Positions 55,640 to 64,000 of a stretch of 64,000 bases of DNA are shown here, piece by piece; the stretch's first letter is position 1, and each line of letters opens with the position of its first letter. The stretch spans positions 54,328,943-54,392,942 of the forward strand of contig OZ010586.1 of assembly GCA_963932145.1 (NCBI GenBank). Direction: 5' to 3'. The translations under genes were made by a program, and so were the position numbers. The notes beneath the pieces were generated by a model. That model saw only the letters and a program-made list of their open reading frames with translations. It searched no databases and had not been told where the DNA came from. This DNA comes from Acanthosepion lycidas (lineage: Eukaryota > Mollusca > Cephalopoda > Sepiida > Sepiidae).

Positions 55640-56895
55640 TTTGAACTGTTATGCAACATCAATCATCTCACAGATGAAAAGAAGATTAGAAGCAACAGAA
55701 ATATAGCTCTACAGAAGAATACTGAAAATACTATGAACAGAACATGTGTGCAGCAAGGAAGTTTCAAGTAGTATGGCAATGAAAAGGAAGCTTTTGCTCA
55801 GGAGTTGAAAGAAGATAGTTGAAATTTCTGATGCAATATAATAAAGAAAGAAAACTTTGAAAATTTGACACTCACAGAACATACAGAATGAGTTTCTTTT
55901 TGCTTTCCAGTCTGTTGTAAATCCTCTTCTGTAGTTCCTTTCTTTAAGAACTGGTAAACATTTTCATCTTTCAAATTAGTTTCTACCTATTTTTGGCAAA
56001 GTACCAGACGCTCTAATCAACTCTGAATTGTTACTCTATTAATCATCAGAGGGGACCCCAGTTTTGTCTTCCATCAGAATAGTTGATGCTCACCTCCAGG
56101 AAAGCAACCCTATTGTGCCTTCTTGGTTGCATTGTTTTCCAATAACACTAAGCAGAATGATTACATAGAATCAATTGCTATGTTTTCTACTAGGAAAGTT
56201 GGTTCACTGTGTCATTCAGACAATTTCTCCATCTTGCATGTTCATAAATGTACTATTCAACTGTGCTTTGAATATTGCTGCCATATCTGATCTGGTGCTC
56301 CGACTATATATCTCGACTCTCAACAAAATCTAAAGACAGGTCTGTAATATTATTAGTCTTGAACTGGCATCTCGATTTCAGTCACATTTCCAGCTTCGTA
56401 ACATGGCTTCCCTCTGTCTTTTCATACAAATATTTTCATGGCATTTGTTCTGATGAGCTTTCTTCCTTGGTACTTTGACTGCATGAATTTAAACATTGTA
56501 CCAGATTGGCAAATAGGTCTCATGATTTTAAATGTTGAAATAGCTAGATGTAACTTTAAGTTATATTCTCATAGTTTCTTTTCTGACACTTCTCACGTGT
56601 GAAACTCTCTTCCAGCAAGAACGCTTCCTTGTCACCTACAATTTTCAAACATTTAAGTCCAGCATCAGTCACCATCTTCTGTCTTCCTGAAAAATGTTCT
56701 TTTAGTGTCCTCTGTTTCTCTTTTTCTTTAACCCTCAGTAACCTCTTGTATTTTAGTGGCACTGTCAATTAAGAAAAAAAAAAAAACAAATCGAAAAAGA
56801 GACGTACAGAGAGAAATGGCAAATAACCCACCTAACAAGCTTGCACAAATGAATGGTAGAATAGGGAGCAGGAAGAATATCAAAAAGACAAATAT
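55640..56895 (+). pseudogene. RTE-type LINE C-terminal region, interrupted by a LINE A copy
   Basis: The left part (55660-55885) reads SQMKRRLEATEI, YRRILKIL-TEHVCSKEV, matching the RTE blocks after LLYGSECW. The right part (56795-56890) contains CCTAACAAGCTTGCACAAATGAATGG and AGGAAGAATATC, corresponding to the RTE segment YLTSLCKWMxEQGxGRIS. Between them lies a LINE A copy with its own A tail. The RTE insertion is therefore older than the LINE A insertion. Confidence 0.7.
55890..56787 (+). pseudogene. LINE family A copy nested in an RTE LINE
   Basis: Starts in the RT N-terminal part (CCAGTCTGTTGTAAATCCTC...CCTTTCTTTAAGAACTG corresponds to CWKSSSIVPVFKKSG), then a deletion joins it to the thumb and C-terminal regions (CGAATATTGCTGCCATATCTGATCTGGTGCTCC-like = EYCCHIWSGAP) and runs to the family 3' end CTCAGTAACCTCTTGTATTTTAGTGGC and A13 (56775-56787). 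All frames are broken. Confidence 0.75.
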
Positions 56896-56899
56896 TTAA

Positions 56900-57179
56900 T
56901 TTTAATAAACTTTCCATTGACATGCTCAGAAAATATTTTTACACATTAAGCCACGTGTTTAAAACTACATCTGTGTGAAAAATACAAAAAAGATGGAGGA
57001 AGAAGAAAAGAGAGTATTTCATTTATTTACCCAAACGCATAAATAAGTTTTATTTCCTGTTCAGCCATATCTTATTCTTTCCTCTTCAAAAAAAAACCTG
57101 CTTTAAAAAAAAAAATAAACAATTACACACACACACAGATATATATATTTCAAAATTTTAAAAGATCTTGTATAAGTTT

Positions 57180-57215
<36 letters not shown>

Positions 57216-58535
57216 CTATTTTACAAACTTGTTCATTCTTCTCTTTTCAATAAATTTGAAGAAATTGAAACAAGTCCAAATAATCCTTAAGACTTGCACA
57301 AGTCAATCATAGAATAAAAAAAGATGTCTTCCTTGTACACAAATAAAAATGACTTTATTTCTTCATTAATTTTATCTAGTTTATTAATTATTATTCAGAA
57401 AATGTTTCAGAAAGAATTAAATTAACCAACATAATCAGTGATCCTCTTAGAAACTCTTTTAATCCTTTTTAAGAGAAACACATTAGAGATTTGTGATTAG
57501 TTTTAAATAATCATCCTCTTCACTGATATCAATGTTAAAGATTATCAGTACCAAACCAATAGAGTAATAAATTGAATTACACTTTTAATACTTAAAATAG
57601 ATCTTCGACATTCTATTTTTATAGGCTTTTATTTTTATGGAGCATTTATTGTTTCATTTTTTTTTAATAATTCACCATTTAAAAAGATATACATCCTTAT
57701 TTTCTTCTGAAAGCTGTTTTTGACATTGGAAATACTTTTGTGTAATGGTGGCAGAAAAATTGATGTTTTGGTCGAGGAACAATTTTAATACCAAAACCCA
57801 ATTATATGTAAGATGTCATCATGTGTTTTCTTTTGAAATTATGTTTTGAAAATGTTCTCTGTTGATTGAAAAGCCTATTAAGATGTATTTGTTATATGTC
57901 TTACTAAATAATGATGGAAGCTAATATTTTCATTATGCAAGTGTATAATTTTATATGTGTGTGTGTATGCGTGTTTGTATACACATACACATGCATTTAT
58001 GACTGAACAATGATTGATAAAATTGTATGAAAATTGATATATATTATACCTGTAAACACTAATGGATATGTCCCAATCCTTATAAATATGTTGGTGGTTT
58101 ATTTACCTCGTGCTGCTGGTGAGTATTGTTTTTTGTTGATGTTATATAGATTACCATTTTATTTCCAACCTCCATTTTGGTTATTCCTCATTCAGTAACC
58201 CTTTCTATGTTACAATACAAATTAATGGAAGTAAAACCATATTTTCTGTAAACTGATATTCTTTTACACCTGGCAACTATGATGTTTAACTGTAGAGTAT
58301 TTGATGATGGTTAAATGTAAATGGCAGAAATGCCCAACGGACAAGGGAAGAAAAAAAGAAAAAAAGAGGGTAAAAGATAATATAAAAAAAGCAAACAATA
58401 CATGCAAGGCAATAATAATATGGCAAAAAGTTCACACACTAGGAATCTGGATAAGCAAATGTAGCATTAACGTAGTATTCTGATTTCAAGAGAAGACAGA
58501 CCAGGATTGAGGTTATTTACCTTGCCTCCCTACAA
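56900..58535. other. No feature recognised apart from microsatellites
   Basis: AT-rich with short (CA)n and (TA)n near 57126-57150 and 57183-57212, TG/CA-rich sequence at 57955-57990 and an A/G-rich run at 58340-58370. Confidence 0.45.
57183..57212. repeat. (TA)n microsatellite
   Basis: 30 bp of uninterrupted AT. Confidence 0.97.
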
Positions 58536-58539
58536 TGCA

Positions 58540-58880
58540 GGGTGTGGCACAAGGACATATTTATGTGGATTCGAATCTGAAACCATATGCTTGGGCAAAA
58601 ATTCTCCATAGACTGTGTATACATGAGGTCAGGCTTGTTTACCTCCCCAGACATGATTCTGCCCTTCAGCATAGACTCGATTGGGTTCCTCTCTGCCTGA
58701 AGGTAGAGAGTTCAACAAGTCAGCCTGAACTACCTGAAACAGAAAATCTGGACTGAGACAGATGAGACCAAGAAGTGGCCCATCTTATTAGCTAGGAAAA
58801 AATCCCAGCATGCATTTGTATGGTTCTGCCTATAAATTGGGGAGGGGAAAGTATTTTGCACTCATTCCCACAAATTGTTT
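58540..58880 (-). repeat. Dispersed repeat F, copy 3
   Basis: On the minus strand AACAATTTGTGGGAATGAGTGC, CCCCTCCCCAATTTATAGGC, GGGATTTTTTCCTAGC follow the order of copies 1 and 2. Copy 3 extends further and contains CAGATTCGAATCCAC (near 58580-58566), an excellent polymerase III B box. A weak A box candidate (AGTCTATGGAG) lies about 35 bp before it. This raises the possibility of a tRNA-related element, but the arrangement relative to F is unclear. Confidence 0.55.
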
Positions 58881-59033
58881 TTCTTTCTTAGAATAGTCCA
58901 TTTTTTGAGTGAAGTGTTGTTTCTGTGAATTCAATCTTTGTCTACATTTGTGACCGTATTTTTTGTCCTGTATTGTAATATTTTGTGTTGGTGTGCTATG
59001 GTGAGGTCATGACCAATTGTTAACCAGACAGAG

Positions 59034-59435
59034 ATGCTGTCTCCAAGTCCATCTGTTTGGAATTCAAATAGGTCAAAAAAAAAGATAGATTATTATGACT
59101 GGATGAAGTACTGGGATTTTATCAGTGGAACTGAGTTGCTCATTATCATGGAGGCTTTAAATGCAGTAACAACAAAGACCATCTCACTGCTGACAACAGA
59201 TGTGAAAACCCATAAATTGGTCGGCCTCAGCAGGAAGGCCATTGAGGAGGCACTGAAATTTCTCAAGATAGTCCCGAAAATTTTCGCAAAGTGCTCAAAT
59301 GCAATGTGGGACATACTACTAGCATCAGAGGAGGAAGCAAAGCAGCTAGCAGGGAGCATATTAATGACGAAGGTACGACAGTTGCAGCGAGAGTACAGGG
59401 GTTGTAGGATGAGAATTACAATACAAGGGGTGTAA
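59034..59435 (+). pseudogene. Gag/ORF1-like protein fragment of a retroelement
   Basis: A 133-codon open frame, the longest open plus frame outside the LINE A copy. Its product is helical and charged, with YDWMKYWDFISGTELLIIMEAL, TDVKTHKLVGLSRKAIEEAL, and a C-terminal RQLQREYRGCRMRITIQGV, which resembles the start of an RRM-like fold as found in gag-like ORF1 proteins of cephalopod LINEs (recalled family KxxRLQTEYMGTRRTxxxxxGVP). It stops where that domain should continue, and no CCHC knuckle follows. The transcript leader would be 58890-59033. A host exon cannot be excluded, but no splice donor lies at its end. Confidence 0.45.
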
Positions 59436-59439
59436 TAAA

Positions 59440-60343
59440 TAATTGCACTTCATAATTTCTGTTACTTTTAAGGTCATATGTGTGAATGAAGTGTATATTA
59501 AAACAATATAATAGTGTATTAATATTAGTGTATATGAACAGAATACAAAGGCGACATTCCTCATTACATTTGTTGCATAATGACCATTGTGTGAATTAAA
59601 CAACTTTAGATTCTTTGTTTCTTTTTTTTATATCATATCCACAATAGAGATAAATATCAGACAGAAGTGGTTCAATGTATAAATTATGCTCTTCACATTT
59701 TTTTCCTATCCTTTTCCAAGTGATATATGACACATACATTTTTTTTATATCCTCATCTGGGCTCAAGTAATTGTTTACAAAACAAAGAATTTATGAAATC
59801 ACATATTATTATTTTAGGATTGAGCAGAAGGCAATAATTATATACTACTTGATAATGTCAAGGGAAAACACACATATAGTGTGTGCATTTAGACAGCAAG
59901 AAATCATCTAAACAAATTTTGTTAAATTCAACTGAAAATGTATGTTTCATTTTTATTGTATTTTTCCAATATTATGGGAGATGGCATTTTAAAATGTGCA
60001 TCTAATATTTAAAATGCATATAAAATGATTAAAATAAGTATAAAATAATTATATTCTCATTTCTCTGTCAAACTGTTTTACACATGATCTCACTTATACA
60101 CATATAATTGAATTCAAAATGTAACATTTCAAAAGATACCAAAAGGTATCTACCATCTCATGCTGGTTCCTTATAATGCCCATCAAAAGTACTTGAATAA
60201 AAAAAATGAACTTTAAACAATTTATCTGCAATTTAATCTTGATTTGCAGCAATTTAATCAACTTGAAAATACAATGAAAATATAAAAATTAAATATAGAC
60301 TTTCTCAGTTGAATTAAATACAACTTGTTTTAATGAATTGTTC

Positions 60344-60345
<2 letters not shown>
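59440..60345. other. No feature recognised
   Basis: AT-rich sequence. Confidence 0.45.

Positions 60346-60349
<4 letters not shown>

Positions 60350-60394
<45 letters not shown>
60350..60394. repeat. (TA)n microsatellite
   Basis: 45 bp of uninterrupted AT. Confidence 0.98.
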
Positions 60395-60398
<4 letters not shown>

Positions 60399-60480
60399 GT
60401 GGACATTGAAGTCAACACCCAACAGTGAGTGTCTGTTTAATGCTTATGCGCAGGCCAAGCACCAGTGTCAATGGTGCATT

Positions 60481-60492
60481 ATGGGTAGTAAG

Positions 60493-60527
<35 letters not shown>

Positions 60528-60540
60528 CCTTACTACCCAT
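60481..60540. repeat. Inverted repeat with (TA)n loop
   Basis: ATGGGTAGTAAG (60481-60492) and its exact reverse complement CTTACTACCCAT (60529-60540) flank a 32-bp (TA)n tract. The whole can form a long hairpin because the TA tract is itself self-complementary. Confidence 0.95.
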
Positions 60541-60750
60541 TATAATATTTGGCCTATATCACCTGAAGATAAAGGTTGAAACCAAAGAAGCATGCTTGCC
60601 TCATCTCCTAAATTTTTAAATTTAAAAGTTCTGCATGTTAAATTTTTGTTTTCTTTATATATGTATTGAGCACTTTTTGGCATAAATATTTCCTGGTCTA
60701 ATTCAACTCTGACCAATAACTGTTTTATAATTGTTATATGTGTGTGTGTT

Positions 60751-60943
60751 ATTAGAGACAATAGACATTTTGTGTCAATTTTAATGATCAACTTTTCCAA
60801 ATTGTGAATAATCTTTCTCAGACAAAGGAGAAAATCAGAAATTTCTGATGGAATTTCCTCCTTGTCTGAGAAGGATTATTCATGATTTGAAAAAGTCAAT
60901 TATTAAATTCAATCAACACAGAATGTCTATTGTGTTCAATAAT
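60751..60943. repeat. Imperfect palindrome with about 90-bp arms
   Basis: The left arm (60751-60840) and the reverse complement of the right arm (60843-60943) share ACAATAGACATT, TGTGT, AACTTTTCCAAATTGTGAATAATC/GACTTTTTCAAATCATGAATAATC, and TTCTCAGACAAAGGAG/TTCTCAGACAAGGAGG. Almost no spacer separates them. This fits a fold-back MITE or an inverted duplication. Terminal TA or other target duplications were not identified. Confidence 0.85.
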
Positions 60944-61060
60944 ATTTGCATTAACATTTGCTACCTAAATACACGATACATACATATATTAGTGGTAAAT
61001 ATACGTATACATATGCAATCATATATCTAAAATATATAAATATATCTACATACATACATG

Positions 61061-61065
<5 letters not shown>

Positions 61066-61116
<51 letters not shown>
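61066..61116. repeat. (TA)n microsatellite
   Basis: 51 bp of uninterrupted TA following a TACATACATACA stretch. Confidence 0.98.
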
Positions 61117-61121
<5 letters not shown>

Positions 61122-61202
61122 ATTCCAAGAGGATAGAATCCAGGTAGAGCTCAATGTCCAGGACAGAGTAAGGATATAATATTAGTGTTTAAGCCTTTTT
61201 AT

Positions 61203-61226
61203 TATATATATATATATATATATATA
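61203..61226. repeat. (TA)n microsatellite
   Basis: 24 bp of TA. Confidence 0.95.
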
Positions 61227-61574
61227 ACTTTAAACATAATTTTTAATGGATACACATATTTGAGAAGAAAATATACTCTTTAAAATTATGTTATTTATAA
61301 AGTACAGTGTATACGTTTGTGCATATGTGTATCCAAGCAACTCTTCCTCTCCCACTGGTCTGATCTCAATGATTCATAGCTCATTCAAAATCCCTGGAAA
61401 TGTTAGACACAGGGAACGATTTTTGGTGAGCTCAAATCCAGGGTTGCCAGATAATGTGAGGTTAAAAATATATATTAATACATTATACTAGCCATTATCA
61501 TTCCTTTCATGGTTCAAGGGGAGTAAATTTCATTTACCTTTTGTATCCAAAATTGCAGTGCGTGTTTTATTATA

Positions 61575-61850
61575 AACTAGCTTAAAAGCCAAACTATCAG
61601 TAGCTCTTGTGGAGGACTCTTGGTTTGGCCATCATCACAATAGCTAGGGAGGAGTAGGTACGATAGTCATCAATATATTACAGAAGCACTTAAAACTGAT
61701 TGTGTATTTAAGTATTGAATTAATGTTTTAAGCTTACCCTTTATAAGTTCAATGATAATTCTTCTGCTGCCACTTAATTTAAAGATGATTTGACCTACAT
61801 AGATCTTTATTTTCCATACAAACAATTATTTTTATTTCATCGGTGACAGA
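61575..61850 (-). repeat. Copy of the Helitron-like 5' region
   Basis: Co-linear with 21070-21530: TTTAAAAGCC/CTTAAAAGCC, GTGGAGAGCTCTTGATTGGGCC/GTGGAGGACTCTTGGTTTGGCC, then a gap where the ORF would be, then AATAATTCTTCTGTTTCCACTTAATTTAAAG versus AATGATAATTCTTCTGCTGCCACTTAATTTAAAG, and ACAATTATTTTTATTTCAT. The ORF-bearing segment is deleted here. This supports that both are copies of one element. Confidence 0.6.
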
Positions 61851-62077
61851 ACAGGGGACACTTTATAAGATAAAATTAATATAGTATAAAGATGGGAAAA
61901 TAGAAATTAGAATTAGTTATGCATTTAATATTTGAAGAGTTAGAGAAACATAATAGCTAATTAAGTGAAATCTATATTATGGAATCAATGTGAATAAATG
62001 TGAAATTAGAGCTCAATTCTCCCACAAATTCTGAGATTAAAAAGTCCCGGAATAGTAATTTACTCATCATATTTACA

Positions 62078-62292
62078 CTGTCTCCCCACTAAGAACAGAT
62101 GCGACACAAGGTCAGTTTTTAAGGTGGGGACCTAAGCACATACACCCAGGCAAGGAACAAAAATTCCCCGAGCACCTGCAGCCATCAGTTGCACTGGCCT
62201 TGGTGCAAGCACTGATCCCTCACTCTGGTGCAATTTCACCCTTGAGTGCACTCTGCCCATGGACAGAGACACAACTGAGAGATGATAAATAA
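62078..62292 (-). repeat. Dispersed repeat E, copy 2
   Basis: GC-richer segment matching copy 1 at 16360-16660 with internal deletions. It lacks the ATACTTACCTGGCA end seen in copy 1. Minus orientation is inferred from copy 1. Confidence 0.6.
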
Positions 62293-62439
62293 TGTTTTAC
62301 AAACCACTCGAGAGTGGTGGCAGTGAAGATGGTGGTGTTAGTTCTGCTTTGCACGGTGGCTAGTCCACAACTCTGTTGTCATGGTGACAAAGTCATGGTG
62401 GTGGTAACAGCTGCACCCTCCTTGACTGCCAGCAGCTGC

Positions 62440-62725
62440 ACCAGGCCATGACTGTAAAGGGAATGCCTTGTAAATGACATAGAGCTGTTCTATGGAGAAG
62501 AGGTTGCTTGGGTTGACTGTGATGAGAATGCCTTGTAAATGAATCTAGGTAGGCCAAGGTGATGGCAGGTGTTGGGAGGCCAGTTCTGGGGAACGGAGGT
62601 TGATGCATTCACTGTGAAGGGAATGCTTTGTAAATGAATTGAGGTAGAGCTGTTCTGTGGAGTGAATGTTACTGGAGTTGACTGTGAATGGAATGCCTTG
62701 TAAATGAGTTCAGTTAGGCTGAGGT
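62440..62725 (+). repeat. GC-richer tandem repeat, about 160-bp period with half units
   Basis: The block ACTGTGAAGGGAATGCCTTG followed by TAAATGA recurs at about 62451, 62516, 62611 and 62681. The alternate spacing (65, 95, 70) and the alternation of GAGCTGTTCTRTGGAG with AGGTAGGCC / TTAGGCTGAGG spacers suggest a two-part unit repeated twice. The surrounding 62300-63060 is unusually GC-rich for this window, with GTGGTG- and GCAGCA-type runs. Confidence 0.75.
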
Positions 62726-63157
62726 GTGTGTTGGGTGGCTAAAATGGTAGGTCAAGGCAGGAATTGGTGATGGTTGTCGAGATGTGTGGTCATGTTGAGT
62801 GGTGTTGGTGAAGGCGGCAACAGTGATGGTAGTAGTGTTCTGCGTGATGGCAAGAGTGCAACTTTATTGTCATGGTGATGAGGTCTTGGTGGCAGTAGCA
62901 GCAGCAACAGCAGTGGTGCCCTGCATGATGGCTGGCAGCTGCAACTGTGTCCTGGTTGTTCTCAGAGTCTGCTTTTAAACAGGTCTGGTAGTCCTCAAGT
63001 AGCGTCTCTTTTACTGGTGGGAATGTTCGTGATTGGCCACCACCAGAGTTCACTTTGTAGACCGGACATGGTATGTGGAGCCCAATGCACAGAAAATGAC
63101 TTTTGTTATTTCGTTTTCTGCCTTCTGACTAGCATGTAGAATGAATCAGAATGAAAT

Positions 63158-63640
63158 CTAATTGTGACAGAGTATAACAATAGCTCTGGCTGTATTTCTC
63201 CACTGGTTGATACCTAAAGCCTTTTTAGTATACTTACATGTTCCTTCTATAATAGTTTTGCTGATAATAACAATCTTGTTTTTGGATTGGTTGGGCAGTT
63301 GGTATTTGGGGTTATTTATGAAATTCTCCTTGTTGTCTTTAATCATGATGAAAGCCTGTTGTTTGTAAAGTTTATGGATTCTATCATCTTTTTTAAGTTC
63401 AGTCACTATAGTTTTGGCATCATGGTTAATGACTTTTTCTCAGTTGTGAACTGCTTTTTTATAGAATTTACATACTTCTGTAGTGATGGCTTTGTGGTAT
63501 AATTCTGCATCGATGTTAATAGTGGTTACCAGTCTTATCTGATTTGATAATGATCTTGGATTTCTTGATCTTATTTGATGTCCCTTCACATTTTATCATT
63601 GGTGTGGTTATTAAATTTGATATTATTACTCATAGAGAAT
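63158..63640 (-). pseudogene. Divergent reverse-transcriptase-like fragment
   Basis: The minus frame 63406-63158 reads MTELKKDDRIHKLYKQQAFIM, IKDNKENFINNPKYQLPNQS, and later GINQWRNT. A block of the type IKDHKxNFxNNPxxRLxNPxKxxxGxISKxIx followed by NQWRxT is one I associate with an unusual class of reverse-transcriptase-related proteins in invertebrate genomes; Penelope-like origin is possible but not shown. Sequence upstream on the minus strand (to about 63640) continues in other frames (TMMPKL and IKKQFTTEKKSL-like stretches). The palm motifs are not present. Confidence 0.4.
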
Positions 63641-63791
63641 AACTCTGTGTTGTATTCTGATAGAAGTTTGTTGCTTGGTGGGTTTTTTTTGTGATTTGAA
63701 ACCATAAGTTTCTTTGTCTTAGTCATGTAAGTTGTTTGTTAACTTTTTACTCATTATTTATTAATTATTTGTCATTTGGTTATTGCATTTA

Positions 63792-63893
63792 TTAGGTTGG
63801 TGCAAAAATAATGACGTAATAATATTGTTTTTTGACGTATTTTTTAACGTCAAAAAACGACATTATTACGTCATTATTTTTGCACCAACCTAA
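63792..63893. mobile_element. Palindromic mariner MITE (MADE1-like), copy 2
   Basis: 102 bp, the same length as copy 1, with TA duplication (63790-63791 and 63894-63895). The outer 31 bp at both ends are identical to copy 1. The differing central bases align best with copy 1 in reverse, so the two insertions are in opposite orientation. Only about six to eight bases differ overall. Confidence 0.92.
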
Positions 63894-64000
63894 TACTTGC
63901 ATTTATGTATGCATTCATAGTTTTTTAAATTTTTGTTTATTTTATTTTACTTTTTCAAAAGTTGGTTATCTTAAAAGTATCAGCTTCTCTAAAGTATGTT

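Overview
This window looks like intergenic or intronic DNA from an animal nuclear genome, AT-rich and saturated with transposable elements. No host gene or convincing host exon was found. The organism is probably a mollusc and most likely a cephalopod. That is an inference from the jockey/CR1-type LINEs, tRNA-headed SINEs, long (TA)n tracts and mariner-like transposase relics, which are of kinds I associate with octopus genomes. No search was run.

Layout. 0-9 kb: a jockey-type LINE relic runs off the left edge, then a 687-bp hAT derivative with terminal repeats and target duplication, two more relics of the same LINE family, a Helitron with both termini (3426-4216), an A-tailed retrocopy candidate, a composite 5S rRNA-tRNA SINE (6721-7124), and a 384-bp deletion derivative of a mariner element. 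9-26 kb: several tRNA-type SINEs in both orientations, a mariner-like element (15302-16153), a second 5S-tRNA SINE next to an unassigned repeat, two further LINE relics, and a fragment of a Helitron-like ORF. 26-46 kb: many copies of one LINE family, including the best copy (about 37.8-41.2 kb), a 12-bp-duplication-flanked SINE with an inverted tail (31608-32056), a TATC minisatellite, one probable solo LTR, a Tc1-like element, and a 102-bp palindromic mariner MITE sitting in a LINE 3' UTR. 46-64 kb: a solo LTR with perfect 5-bp target duplication, RTE-type LINE relics (one interrupted by a younger LINE), a second copy of the 15-kb mariner-like family, many (TA)n tracts, a gag-like ORF fragment, a GC-richer tandem repeat, a divergent reverse-transcriptase-like fragment, and a second copy of the 102-bp MITE.

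The genes do not work together as a pathway. The biology is a stratified transposon community: autonomous families (LINEs, mariner/Tc1, hAT, Helitron, LTR elements) are all broken here, while their non-autonomous partners (SINEs, MITEs, solo LTRs) are the best preserved. The most notable items are the 5S-tRNA composite SINE, a second SINE family with recurring inverted copies of its 3' tail and a hammerhead-like core, the MADE1-like palindromic MITE pair, and the complete Helitron.
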